DNA of 64,000 nucleotides. Source: Asanoa hainanensis. Its GTDB lineage: Bacteria > Actinomycetota > Actinomycetes > Mycobacteriales > Micromonosporaceae. Shown one piece after another: positions 32,385-41,250 of this stretch. The stretch lies in NCBI RefSeq assembly GCF_900188485.1, contig NZ_FZPH01000006.1, forward strand, positions 62,001-126,000. The letters run 5' to 3'. Position 1 is the first letter of the stretch; each line of letters opens with the position of its first letter. The position numbers and the translations under genes were made by a program. The notes beneath the pieces were generated by a model that saw nothing but the letters and a program-made list of their open reading frames with translations, did not search any database and had not been told where the DNA came from.

Positions 32385-35300
32385 TCAGACTCCGCATGGT
32401 GCGCGGGACGCCTGTCCAGGCACGTACTTGTGCCATTCCCCCGAGGTGATCGGGTCACCCGCGGCGGCGCAGATCTGCCGGGCTACGGCCTCCGGATCCA
32501 GGTCCCACAGCCGGGCGACCTTGTCGACACCCCCGGTCGCGAGCAGCCCTCGCCGCTGGTCGAACGCGACGCTGAAGACCGCGCCGGCGTGGCCCTCCAC
32601 CGCGGCGACGAAGCGCGGAGCTGTTCGGTCGGCGATGTCCCAGATCCAGACAGTCCCGTCCCCGGCACCGGCCGCGAGGGTGCGGCCGTCGCCGCTGATC
32701 GCCACCGCGTAGACATAGTTGTCGGGCCCGGTGAGGGGTGCGCCCAGCGGCGTCGGACGCGCGGGGTCGGACACGTCCCACAGCCGCACGGTGTTGTCCG
32801 CGCTGCCTGCCGCGAGCAGGTGGCCGTCGGGACTGAAGGCGAGCGAGAACACGTAGTTGTCAGGTCCGCCGAGGGCGGGCCCGAGGCTGACCGGGCGCCG
32901 CGGATCGGCGATGTCCCAGAACCGGATCAACCTGTCAGCGCCACCCACCGCGAGGACCCGGCCGTCGGGACGGAACGCGGGTCCGTAGACGTAGTTGGTC
33001 GGTCCGGCCAGCGGACTACCCAGCAGCGCCGGCCGGGCCGGGTCGGACACGTCCCACAGCGACGCGGTGTGGTCGTCGCTCGCGACAGCCAGGATCCGGC
33101 CGTCGGGGCTGAAGGAGAGCGCCTCGATGACCGCGGTGTGCCGGACGAGCCGCCGCGGGATCGGAGTCGGTCGCGCGGGATCGCTGACATCCCACAGTTG
33201 CACCGCGCCATCGGTCGTGCCGACGGCCAGCGTGTGCCCGTCGGGGCTCAATGCCGCCGCGCCCGACGTCCGGCCGACCACGGCCGCCGGCGTTATGGTC
33301 GGGCCCTGCGGCCGCGGTGCGCGCGGATCCGTCACGTCCCAGAGCGCGGCGCTGTTGTCGCTGCTCGCGATCGCCATGACGGTTCCGGATTCGGCGAATA
33401 CGGCGTTGAACACCGTCTCCGCGGGGCCGGCGATCACCGGTCCGGGCGGGTGCCACAGCCGGACGGTGCCATCGGCACCGCTGGACGCGAGCTGGCCCGT
33501 CGGGTCGGCCACCCCTATGCCGGTCACCGGCGCCGGATGCGGCAACGCGGCCATGACCCGCCACGACCCCGTGTCGAAGATCCACAACTTGCCGTCAGAG
33601 CTCGCGGCCGCGAGCCGCCGCCCGCTGTCGAAATACGCGACCGCGTTGATCCAGCCTCCCGCGATCGTGAGTGGTGGCTCGGCCCGGGGCCGGTCAGGGC
33701 GTTCGATGTGCCAGACCCGGACCGTCTTGTCGGCCGATCCGGTTGCGAGTGCGCGACCGTCGGGGCTGAAGGCGACCGCGTAGACCGTCTTCGCGTAGCC
33801 GGTCAGCGGCGCGCCGAGCGGGCGCGCGCCGCCGGGGCCGCCGACCTGGAACAGCCGCACAGCCAGGTCGGCGCCACCGCTGGCGAGCAGGCGTCCGTCA
33901 GGGCTGTAGGCGACGGAATGCACGAACGCACCGGTCTCCACCGGGTCGCCCAGAGGCTGCGGCTCACCGGGTCGGGCGATGTTCCACAAGCGGATCGTCC
34001 CATCGGCACTGCCGGCCGCGATCGCACCACCGTCGGGGCTGAAGGCGACCGAGTAGACGGTGTTTCCGAAGCCGGTCAGCGTCGCGACAGGCACGGTCGC
34101 GTCGGCGCGGCTGATGTCCCAGAGGCGCACAGTGCGGTCGCCCCCGGCGCTGGCGAGGAGGCGGCCGTTCGGGCTGACTGACAACGCGAACACAGTCGCG
34201 GTGTGTCCCGGCACGGCCGGCCCGCGCGGGGCGGGGCGGCCCGACCGGTCGAGAGTCCACAGCCGCAGTGCGAAGTCCGGGCTGGCTGCGGCCATGACCT
34301 CGCCCGACCGGCTGATCGCGACCGCTTGGACGACACCCGGCGGACCCATCAGCCGCCCTACGGCCGGAGATCCATAGGCCGCGAGCAAGCTCGATCGGGC
34401 CTCCGGGGTCGGTGCCGCCCGGTAGGCGGCCAGGCTGAGCTGTGCCGCCACCATGGGATCGGTGCCCCGAAGCTCGTCGGAGACCGTCGCGATCTGGCGT
34501 GACACGGCCAGGTCTCGTTCCCGCCTGGCGTCCGAGCGCTGGCGTAGCGCCACCACGGCCAGGCCGGCCGTCACCAGCACCAGGCACGTGAGCGTCGCGA
34601 CCAACTGCTTCAGCGTGCGGGTGCGCCGACGGCGCAGCCGCGCCTCCGCGCGGTCGCTCTCGATCGCTTCTTCCAGGTAGTCGCGTTCGAGCGGGTTGAG
34701 CCGGTCGCGGTTCGACGGCTCGGCGAGCCACTCGTTCGCCACAGCGAGTCGGCCACCTCGCGGAAGCGCGTGCTGGTCTCGCCCCGACTCCTGCCATTGC
34801 CGCGCCCCGTCGGTGATCTGGCGGTGGACGCGCAGGTGCGCGCGGTCCGACTCGATCCAGTCCCGTAGCCGCGGCCAGGCTGACAGCAGGGCCTCGTGCG
34901 TGATCTGCACCTCCTCCGCGTCGACGGAGACCAGCCGGGCGGCGACGAACCGTTCGAGTGCCGCACCGAACGCGTCGTCGGACACCAGTTCGTCCCGCTG
35001 CACTCTGCGCCGGGTGTCGGTCGTTCCCTGGCCGAGGTGCACCAGCCGCGGGAAAACCCGTTTGGCCGCCTCCTGCTCTTCGGCCTCGAGCTGCTCGAAC
35101 ACGGTCTCCGCGGTGTGCGCGACCGCACGGCTGACGCCACCTGTTTCCTGGTAGGCGTCGACGCTGAGTTTTCCGTGGCGGCTCAGCTCCCAGGTCGCGC
35201 GCAGCGCGTGCGACAGCAACGGAAGGCTGCCGGTGTCGTGGCTCGCCGGGTCGAAATCGCGGAGCAGCAACTCCAGGAGCCCGTCCTCGATGTCGAGCCG

Positions 35301-36236
35301 CGCTCGTCGCGCCGGTTCCACGATCGCCCGGCGGACCTGCTGGTCGGTCATGGGCCCGACCACCACCTGGCGGTTGGCCAGCGCCTCGGCAAGCAGGGGA
35401 ATGCGCAGCGCCCGGTGGTAGAAGTCGGCGCGCATGCCGACGACCACGGACGACCGGGTCGCGGCGAGGTCCGTCAGGATCCGCACGAACAGCTGCCGCT
35501 CACGGTTCTCCGTGGTCTGCGTGAAGATCTCCTCGAACTGGTCGACCACCACGAGGGTCGCCGCCGCACCATCGCCGAGCAGCGCCGAGATGGCGGCGGG
35601 GCCCGCTTCCAAGGCCGCGGCGGCCTGTCCGGCGTCGGTGGCGGTGTCGGTCGACAGTCCGCGCGCGAGACTCGCGGTCGGGTGCGCGCCGGGCGTCACG
35701 ATGACCGCACGCATCGGTGTGGACCCAGCGCGACGCAGCGCGGCGACGGCGCCGGCGCGGATAAGCGACGTCTTGCCGGATCCCGACGCTCCGACGACGG
35801 GAACCACTCCACCAGAGCCGCCGACCGCCCTGATCGCGTCGACGAGGCACGAGGTCAGTTCCTCGCGCCCGAAGTACCACTCGGCGTCGTCCACGTCGAA
35901 GCTGGCCAGTCCCCGGTAGGGCACGGGCGCGTCCGCCGGCCGCCGCCCGGGTGCTCGTCGGGCGCGGGCCAGGGCCTGCCGCCAGCGGGCCTGCTCCGCG
36001 GGCTCGCGCACCCCGCAGGCGGCGAGGATCGCCTCGATCAGGTCGGGTGGCTTCGACGGCGGCAGGTGCCGGCCCGAGAAATAGTCACCGACCGTCGCCG
36101 GTGGCAGCTTGACGACCTTGGCAACGTCGCGAACGGTGAGTCCGGCTCGCTCCCGCACCGCGGTCAGCGCCCGGCCGAACTCCTGCCGGGTGCGAATCTG
36201 GAGAACCGGGTCGTCGTGCGGTGAGAACTCCGACAT
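32385..36236 (-). CDS. XRE-STAND ATPase-WD40 repeat protein
   Basis: A 1283-residue multidomain protein. An N-terminal XRE-like helix-turn-helix (about 15-65, LTVRDVAKVVKLPPATVGDY) precedes a STAND-type NTPase with Walker A GASGSGKT (149-156) and Walker B ATLVVVDQFEEIF (about 225-237). A single transmembrane helix (LVATLTCLVLVTAGLAVVAL, about 545-565) follows, then some 14 WD40 blades to the C-terminus, recognisable by repeated FSPDGxxLAxGSxDxTVRLWD patterns, enough for two propellers. The order suggests that the WD40 part senses a ligand and the NTPase oligomerises. Similar proteins are common in actinobacteria; several are proposed conflict or signalling proteins. No effector enzyme domain is visible. 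Confidence 0.9.
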   Translation of the reverse strand: MSEFSPHDDPVLQIRTRQEFGRALTAVRERAGLTVRDVAKVVKLPPATVGDYFSGRHLPPSKPPDLIEAILAACGVREPAEQARWRQALARARRAPGRRPADAPVPYRGLASFDVDDAEWYFGREELTSCLVDAIRAVGGSGGVVPVVGASGSGKTSLIRAGAVAALRRAGSTPMRAVIVTPGAHPTASLARGLSTDTATDAGQAAAALEAGPAAISALLGDGAAATLVVVDQFEEIFTQTTENRERQLFVRILTDLAATRSSVVVGMRADFYHRALRIPLLAEALANRQVVVGPMTDQQVRRAIVEPARRARLDIEDGLLELLLRDFDPASHDTGSLPLLSHALRATWELSRHGKLSVDAYQETGGVSRAVAHTAETVFEQLEAEEQEAAKRVFPRLVHLGQGTTDTRRRVQRDELVSDDAFGAALERFVAARLVSVDAEEVQITHEALLSAWPRLRDWIESDRAHLRVHRQITDGARQWQESGRDQHALPRGGRLAVANEWLAEPSNRDRLNPLERDYLEEAIESDRAEARLRRRRTRTLKQLVATLTCLVLVTAGLAVVALRQRSDARRERDLAVSRQIATVSDELRGTDPMVAAQLSLAAYRAAPTPEARSSLLAAYGSPAVGRLMGPPGVVQAVAISRSGEVMAAASPDFALRLWTLDRSGRPAPRGPAVPGHTATVFALSVSPNGRLLASAGGDRTVRLWDISRADATVPVATLTGFGNTVYSVAFSPDGGAIAAGSADGTIRLWNIARPGEPQPLGDPVETGAFVHSVAYSPDGRLLASGGADLAVRLFQVGGPGGARPLGAPLTGYAKTVYAVAFSPDGRALATGSADKTVRVWHIERPDRPRAEPPLTIAGGWINAVAYFDSGRRLAAASSDGKLWIFDTGSWRVMAALPHPAPVTGIGVADPTGQLASSGADGTVRLWHPPGPVIAGPAETVFNAVFAESGTVMAIASSDNSAALWDVTDPRAPRPQGPTITPAAVVGRTSGAAALSPDGHTLAVGTTDGAVQLWDVSDPARPTPIPRRLVRHTAVIEALSFSPDGRILAVASDDHTASLWDVSDPARPALLGSPLAGPTNYVYGPAFRPDGRVLAVGGADRLIRFWDIADPRRPVSLGPALGGPDNYVFSLAFSPDGHLLAAGSADNTVRLWDVSDPARPTPLGAPLTGPDNYVYAVAISGDGRTLAAGAGDGTVWIWDIADRTAPRFVAAVEGHAGAVFSVAFDQRRGLLATGGVDKVARLWDLDPEAVARQICAAAGDPITSGEWHKYVPGQASRAPCGV

Positions 36237-36396
36237 CGGGACCTCATTCGGCGGAGATGCCAGAACCTACCCGCCGCCGTCACGGAACCGCTGTCCTTGA
36301 TTGGTCTATATGAATGCGCTTCCCGTATCTACCCACCCTTGGCGGCACCGGCAACCTCCGGGCCCATCGCGTCCGTCCCTAGTGCATGGGGTGGAG

Positions 36397-36921
36397 ATGA
36401 GTCGGATGACGGCCTCGGACGAGGACGCGTTTCGTGACTACGTGGGCGCGCGAATGCCGGGATGGCGGCGCACCGCCTACCTGATGTGCCGCGACTGGCA
36501 CCTGGCCGACGATCTGGTGGGTACGGTGCTGGGCAAGCTCTACGGTCGCTGGCGCCGCCGTTCGGAGATCAACGACGTCGACGCGTACGTGAACGGAATG
36601 CTGGCGCGGGCGGTGATCGACGAGACGCGCCGGCCGTGGCGGCGCGAGCACCCGGTCGACGAGTTCCCGCCCGACGGGGCGGTCGATGCCGCCGACGCGG
36701 GCAGCGTCGACCGGCTGACCCTGGATTCCTACCTCGCCCGGCTCGGGCCGCGGCGGCGGGCCGTGCTCGTCCTGCGCTTCTATTGCGACCTCTCCGTCGA
36801 AGAGACCGCCGACGTGCTCGGCGTCTCGCTCGGCACGGTCAAGAGCCAGACCGCGCGCGGGCTCGAGACCTTGCGCGCATTGTCGTTGACACCCACACCG
36901 AACAGGCAGGTGCTGCCATGA
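36397..36921 (+). CDS. SigE-family ECF sigma factor
   Basis: About 174 residues with sigma region 2 (FRDYVGARMPGWRRTAYLMC, RDWHLADDLVGTVLGKLYGR) and region 4 (LGPRRRAVLVLRFYCDLSVE, ETADVLGVSLGTVKSQTARG). The pattern matches the SigE family of actinobacterial ECF factors. The ATG at 36397 follows GGGGTGGAG; ATG 36406 is an alternative. The downstream membrane protein overlaps by ATGA and is probably its regulator. Confidence 0.92.
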   Translation: MSRMTASDEDAFRDYVGARMPGWRRTAYLMCRDWHLADDLVGTVLGKLYGRWRRRSEINDVDAYVNGMLARAVIDETRRPWRREHPVDEFPPDGAVDAADAGSVDRLTLDSYLARLGPRRRAVLVLRFYCDLSVEETADVLGVSLGTVKSQTARGLETLRALSLTPTPNRQVLP

Positions 36922-37721
36922 GCTACCGGACTCTCTTCGATGCCACCATTCCACCGGAGCCGCCGCCACGGCACACTGTGGACGTTCTGATCCGTCGGGC
37001 CCGGCGGAGGCTCGCGGTCCAGCGCCTCGGGGCAGTCGCCGGCGGGCTCGCGGTGGTCGCCGCGGCCACGGCGGGCGGGTTCGCGGTCGCTTCCGGGCCG
37101 GCGGCGATCAGTCCGGCGGCAAAGGCCTCGGCCGCGCCCAGCCCGAGGAGTCCGGTTCCCTCGACATTGCGCGGGGTCGAGCCCACGGAGACCACCGCGC
37201 ACGCCATCGCCCGCCTGAAATCCGCCATTCCGCGGGCGATCCGCGACGCCGTGCCAGGTGTGCGACTCGGTCGGGTGCCCACCGTCATCCGCCGGACCGT
37301 GCCCGCCAGCCCGACCGGGGACGGCGGGACCTATCGGGCGAGGTTGTACTACGACATGCCGACGCCGCTGGCCGTTCAGGTGGCGGGCAAGCAGGGCGAC
37401 ATCAGCATCTCCGTCGAGCGTCTGATCGTGGACTCTTCCTGCGAGCCGACCACCGAGGACCCCGGGGCCCGGCCGAACCGGCCCTCGCGGCCCACCAGGC
37501 CGGAGCGGTCCTGCGTGGAAACCGAAGGACCCGCCGGCGAACGAGTGGTGACGAGCACCCTCGTCGGTCCGTCGTCGGACAGCGTCGTCATCGACATGCG
37601 GGTCGACCGCCCCGACGGATCCATGGTCAGCATCTATCTCGACAGCCCCAAAGGCTCGGTGTTTACCGTCGAGCAACTGCTGGCCATCGCCCTCGACCGC
37701 CGGGTCTCGTTTTATCCCTGA
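36918..37721 (+). CDS. Membrane protein coupled to the ECF sigma factor (putative anti-sigma partner)
   Basis: A 267-residue protein with a short cytoplasmic N-terminus (1-38, rich in Arg), one transmembrane helix (about 39-62, LGAVAGGLAVVAAATAGGFA) and a Pro/Ser-rich linker before an extracytoplasmic domain. Its start overlaps the sigma gene stop (ATGA), the usual layout for an anti-sigma or sigma-associated membrane protein. The cytoplasmic part is too short for a zinc anti-sigma domain, so the anti-sigma role is inferred only from position. Confidence 0.75.
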   Translation: MSYRTLFDATIPPEPPPRHTVDVLIRRARRRLAVQRLGAVAGGLAVVAAATAGGFAVASGPAAISPAAKASAAPSPRSPVPSTLRGVEPTETTAHAIARLKSAIPRAIRDAVPGVRLGRVPTVIRRTVPASPTGDGGTYRARLYYDMPTPLAVQVAGKQGDISISVERLIVDSSCEPTTEDPGARPNRPSRPTRPERSCVETEGPAGERVVTSTLVGPSSDSVVIDMRVDRPDGSMVSIYLDSPKGSVFTVEQLLAIALDRRVSFYP

Positions 37722-37756
37722 GCCGCATGGCGGGTGTTCGTGCCAGAATCCAGCCC

Positions 37757-38785
37757 GTGTCTGTTCGGTATCCGCACCCCCTGCGTCCCGGTGACCGCGT
37801 CGGCGTCACCTCCCCTTCGAGCGGCGTCGACAAAGGGATGTGGGGCCGCCTCGAAGTCGCCGTACGGGAGGTGGAGGCTCGCGGATACGAGGTAGTGGTC
37901 GGCGACTGCATGGACGGCGCCGGTCACGTCAGCGCTCCCGCCGCCGACCGGGCCCGTGAGCTGATGTCGATGCTGACGGATCCCACGATCAAGGCGGTGG
38001 TGCCGCCGTGGGGTGGGGAGACGGCGATCGACCTGCTGCCCCTGCTCGACTGGGACCGGCTGCGCGAAGCCGAGCCGACCTGGGTGGTCGGGTTCTCCGA
38101 CATGGCGACCATCATCACGCCCCTCACCCTGCTGACCGGCACAGCGACCGTGCACGGCAACAACCTCATGGACACCCCGTACCGCGTGCCCGAAGGGCTC
38201 CTGTCCTGGTTCGACATCGTCGCGGCCCCGCAGGGGCAGCCGTTCACACAGCGCCCGCCCGGCCGCTACCGCGCCGCGGGCTGGGACAACTATCGCGAGC
38301 ATCCTGAGGTACGCGAGTACACGCTCGACACGCCCGGCCAGTGGACCAGGCTCGACGCGGACGGAGACGTCGAGGTCGAAGGGCGCCTGATCGGAGGCTG
38401 CGTCGAAACGCTCTGCAACCTCGCGGGCACGGCGTACCTCGACGCTTCGGCCTTCGCCCGAGCCGAGGCACCGGACGGCCTCCTGGTCTACGTTGAAGCG
38501 GCCGGCGACGACGCCTTCACGATCTGCCGCAACCTGCACGGCATGCGGCTGGCCGGCTTCTTCGACAGCGCGAACGCGGTCCTCGTCGGCCGGACCAAGG
38601 CACCGGACGGCAGCTCACTAACCCAGCACGAGGCGGTTCTGGACGCGCTCGGCCCTCTGAACGTGCCCATCATCGCCGACGTCGAATGCGGCCACGTCGT
38701 GCCGTACCTGCCGATCGTCAACGGAGCACACGGCCGAGTCGTACACACCTCGACCCGCAGCGAACTGACGCAGACGCTGGACTAG
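37757..38785 (+). CDS. S66-family peptidase (LD-carboxypeptidase / MccF-like)
   Basis: About 342 residues. Family features: RYPHPLRPGDRVGVTSPSSG at the start, GGE in VPPWGGETAI, nucleophile Ser114 in VGFSDMATI, and Glu/His of the triad in GRLIGGCVE and DVECGHVVP. S66 enzymes cleave the LD-peptide bond in cell-wall fragments or, as MccF, inactivate microcin C-type antibiotics; GFSDMATI-TPLTLLTG resembles the MccF branch. The GTG at 37757 gives the usual family N-terminus; an ATG at 37727 is also in frame. Confidence 0.88.
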   Translation: MSVRYPHPLRPGDRVGVTSPSSGVDKGMWGRLEVAVREVEARGYEVVVGDCMDGAGHVSAPAADRARELMSMLTDPTIKAVVPPWGGETAIDLLPLLDWDRLREAEPTWVVGFSDMATIITPLTLLTGTATVHGNNLMDTPYRVPEGLLSWFDIVAAPQGQPFTQRPPGRYRAAGWDNYREHPEVREYTLDTPGQWTRLDADGDVEVEGRLIGGCVETLCNLAGTAYLDASAFARAEAPDGLLVYVEAAGDDAFTICRNLHGMRLAGFFDSANAVLVGRTKAPDGSSLTQHEAVLDALGPLNVPIIADVECGHVVPYLPIVNGAHGRVVHTSTRSELTQTLD

Positions 38786-39066
38786 CGGCCGATCAGGGTG
38801 CGTAGGGCCGCGCAGTGGGCGTCGTACGCCTGTTGGCCCGCGGTCGTCATCTTGTAGGTCGTGCTCGCGCCCTTTCCGCGCCCGCCTTTGGTCGACGTGA
38901 CGTAGCCGGCCGATTCTAATGTGGACATCTGCTTCGACAGGTCCGACTCGGCGAGGTCCAACTGCTCCCGTAGGAACCGGAACGAGACCGATGGGGCGTT
39001 GGCCAGGATGGCCATCGCGGCCAGGCGTTTGGGGGCGTGGATGACCGGGTCCAGGCCACCGATCAC
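38782..39066 (-). CDS. Winged-helix transcriptional regulator (HTH_34-like)
   Basis: A 94-residue one-domain regulator: LDPVIHAPKRLAAMAILANA, RFLREQLDLAESDLSKQMST and ESAGYVTSTKGGRGKGASTT outline the winged helix of the MarR/ArsR-like family that lacks a separate ligand domain. The GTG at 39066 shares GTGA with the stop of the upstream membrane protein. It probably binds the 28-bp palindrome ahead of the operon and regulates itself. Confidence 0.88.
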   Translation of the reverse strand: MIGGLDPVIHAPKRLAAMAILANAPSVSFRFLREQLDLAESDLSKQMSTLESAGYVTSTKGGRGKGASTTYKMTTAGQQAYDAHCAALRTLIGR

Positions 39067-39518
39067 GACAGCCTCGACCGCACCTCGGTGGCCGCTCGCG
39101 CGTAAACCCGTTCGTAGGCGGCAAGCCCGAGGGTGACCAGCACGAAGGCCACCCCCGCCGCCACCGCCGGGCCGGTCAGCCACCAGGTGAGCGCGACCAG
39201 CGCGGCGACCACCAGAAGGCCGACCAGATAGTGCCGCCACACAGCGGCGATCTCCGACGGAGGTCGGCCCCGACCGGGGAACGGCAGGGCGCCATGCCTG
39301 CGCCGCAGCCAGGACACGAAGACGAGCTCGACGACCAGCAGCGCGGCCAATGCACCGAGGAACAGCCCGGCGTTGACCCGCCACCACTCGAACGTGCCGA
39401 CGACGCCCGCTGTCCACCCGCCGACGGCCGGCGCGTACCACCACGGCGTCGGCGGGTATTCCACGTACGGAGCCGCCGAGGCGCTCTCGACGATCCGTAG
39501 CTGCTCGCGCGCGTCCAT
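39063..39518 (-). CDS. Membrane protein cotranscribed with winged-helix regulator
   Basis: A 151-residue protein with four hydrophobic segments (two between about 45 and 70, two between 100 and 138) and no known motif. The ATG at 39518 lies 7 nt after the hexamer TAGTGT, so the operon mRNA is probably leaderless. Translationally coupled to the regulator through GTGA. Such regulator-plus-membrane pairs often form autoregulated units; the role is unknown. Confidence 0.8.
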   Translation of the reverse strand: MDAREQLRIVESASAAPYVEYPPTPWWYAPAVGGWTAGVVGTFEWWRVNAGLFLGALAALLVVELVFVSWLRRRHGALPFPGRGRPPSEIAAVWRHYLVGLLVVAALVALTWWLTGPAVAAGVAFVLVTLGLAAYERVYARAATEVRSRLS

Positions 39519-39525
39519 GGCCGAG

Positions 39526-39564
39526 ACACTACGAACTACTTTCCACTTTTGCAAGTGGAAAGTA
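39526..39564 (-). promoter_or_regulatory. 28-bp operator and leaderless promoter of the membrane/HTH operon
   Basis: Arms TACTTTCCACTT (39537-39548) and AAGTGGAAAGTA (39553-39564) are perfect complements around a TTGC centre. On the minus strand the -10 hexamer TAGTGT (39531-39526) follows directly, 7 nt from the ATG. The repeat also adjoins the stop codon of the SEC-C gene, so it could double as a weak terminator. Confidence 0.75.
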
Positions 39565-40569
39565 CTAGCGCGACCTGGGCAGGCAGTCCTTCTTGTACTT
39601 CAGGCCCGACCCGCACCAGCACGCCTCGTTGCGGGCCGGCGGCCAGGAGATGTGCGCACCCGGCTGGGCCGCGAGCTCGGTCGCGTACCGGTTGCGGATG
39701 TCCGCGTCCGTCGGCTCCCCGCCGTGCTGCCTGGCGAACCCGGCCAACCCGTCGGCCGACGCCCGGAGAACGCTCAGGCTCACCCCGCCCGCGTCCGCCT
39801 GGCCCACCAGATGCTTCTCCAGCCGCGCCCGGTGCGCATCCCAGTCCGGCCCGTAGACCTCAGCCAACTCGGGCGCGGCCGCCAACACCTTGGCGAACTC
39901 GGCCTGCGGGAAGAAGACCAGGTCGGCCTCCGCGGACTGCGGCGGTGCCGCCCGGCGGGTCAGCTGTGCCTCCAACCGGTCGGCCAGGTCGTCCTGCTTG
40001 TCGTGCGGCAGGTTCAGGTCACGGCGTACCCGGTGTCGCTGCTGCAACAGGAAGAACAGCACCCCCGGTGCTTCCTCGGACGCCACCGTCGAGGGCTCGC
40101 CCCGGGCGGAGATCAGCGAGTCGGCCGCGGCGCTGAGCCACTCCTCGGCCACCGCCGCGCGACCGCCGGCCTCCAGCGCCGCGCTCACGTAGGCGGGCGC
40201 GTCGGGCTGCTCGGACAGCAGCGGGCGCAGCTCGGTCACGGCGGCCAGCGCCTCGTCGTCACGGCCGCCGACCCGGAACAGGATGCGGGCCCGCAGCGCG
40301 GTGGCGAAACCAGCGGCGGCGGCGTCCGAGGCGGGAGCGGCCGCGACGGCCCGGTCCGCGTACGACAGGGCCGCGTCCAGCCGGGCCCGTACCTCGGCGA
40401 TCTCCGCCGCCAGGGTCAGCGCGAACCCGGCGTCCTCCGGCTCCGCCAGGCGGTTCTCCTCCACGGCGAGCGCCAGGTCCGCGGCGACGCCCAGGGGATC
40501 GGCCGTCCCCAGCGCCGTGCGGCGAAGCTCTTCCAGGTCAGCGCTCGTAAGCACGTCTCTTGTCAGCAC
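39565..40569 (-). CDS. SEC-C metal-binding domain protein
   Basis: A 334-residue protein. The C-terminus, NEACWCGSGLKYKKDC, is a SEC-C zinc motif (CxCxSxxxxKxCC-like). The remainder is helical and TPR-like (residues about 30-160: ALSYADRAVAAAPASDAAAA). SEC-C tails are found on SecA and on many unrelated bacterial proteins and may bind ribosomes or SecB-like partners. The GTG at 40569 is 6 nt after TACCGT, implying a leaderless transcript; no Shine-Dalgarno is seen. Confidence 0.85.
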   Translation of the reverse strand: MLTRDVLTSADLEELRRTALGTADPLGVAADLALAVEENRLAEPEDAGFALTLAAEIAEVRARLDAALSYADRAVAAAPASDAAAAGFATALRARILFRVGGRDDEALAAVTELRPLLSEQPDAPAYVSAALEAGGRAAVAEEWLSAAADSLISARGEPSTVASEEAPGVLFFLLQQRHRVRRDLNLPHDKQDDLADRLEAQLTRRAAPPQSAEADLVFFPQAEFAKVLAAAPELAEVYGPDWDAHRARLEKHLVGQADAGGVSLSVLRASADGLAGFARQHGGEPTDADIRNRYATELAAQPGAHISWPPARNEACWCGSGLKYKKDCLPRSR

Positions 40570-40628
40570 AATTTCACGGTACGTCGGTCGCGGGCCGCAC
40601 CACCCGCGGATCACCTGTTACGCGCGCC

Positions 40629-41240
40629 TCAGGAATCGGCCCACGTGCCGATCCGGTCACCCACATGCCACGCGCCGGCGATCGGAGACGGGTCGAGCAA
40701 AGGGTTCGCTGCCCGGCCGACGCCCCAACAGAACGCCAGCCACTGCGGCACGAGCTCGGTGACGTCGAGCACGGACCGCTGCTTGCGGAACCGGTCGAGC
40801 ACGGAGATCTGCGTGGACGTGCTCTCCCCCTGCCACTGCTCGGCCGGCACCGGCAGGCGCAACAACGCGATGTTCCGAAAACGATCGGCATCCGCGTACG
40901 CGGAGAGTCGCCCGACCTGCAGCGCGTTGGCGGCCGTCGGCACACCGAAGCCGCGGGGCGGGTCGAGCGACACCTCGTACAACAGCGTGCCGGCGCCCGC
41001 GACCGACCCGAGCAGCGCGGCATGCGACCAGTGGCTCGGCGTCAGGTCGTGGCGCAGGTGCGCCTGCGCGACCCGCAGCCGGAAGCCGATGTGGTCGCGC
41101 GCACCGATCAGCAGGAGCTGCGTGCCGTGACCGGTGAGCTCGCGCCCGAGCCAGTCCAGGTTGGACTCGTCGGCCGCGCGGGGAGCGGGCTGGAACGACG
41201 GCGACGCGTCGCCCGCGTTCGAGGCGAGGATGTTCAGCAT
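40629..41240 (-). CDS. Hypothetical protein, possible permuted papain-like fold
   Basis: A 203-residue soluble protein. SHWSHAALLGSVAGAGTLLY has the look of the His-containing segment in permuted NlpC/P60-like proteins (YiiX type), but the expected Cys is not clearly placed, so the assignment is weak. AAGGA precedes the ATG at 41240. It starts 10 bp after the stop of the PhoD-like pseudogene on the same strand, suggesting that the two once formed an operon. Confidence 0.65.
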   Translation of the reverse strand: MLNILASNAGDASPSFQPAPRAADESNLDWLGRELTGHGTQLLLIGARDHIGFRLRVAQAHLRHDLTPSHWSHAALLGSVAGAGTLLYEVSLDPPRGFGVPTAANALQVGRLSAYADADRFRNIALLRLPVPAEQWQGESTSTQISVLDRFRKQRSVLDVTELVPQWLAFCWGVGRAANPLLDPSPIAGAWHVGDRIGTWADS

Positions 41241-41250
41241 CCGATTTCCT

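Noticed and set aside
31980-34181. A 733-codon open frame antisense to the WD40 gene
   Set aside because: It mirrors the repeated WD40 codons and has no protein-like features.
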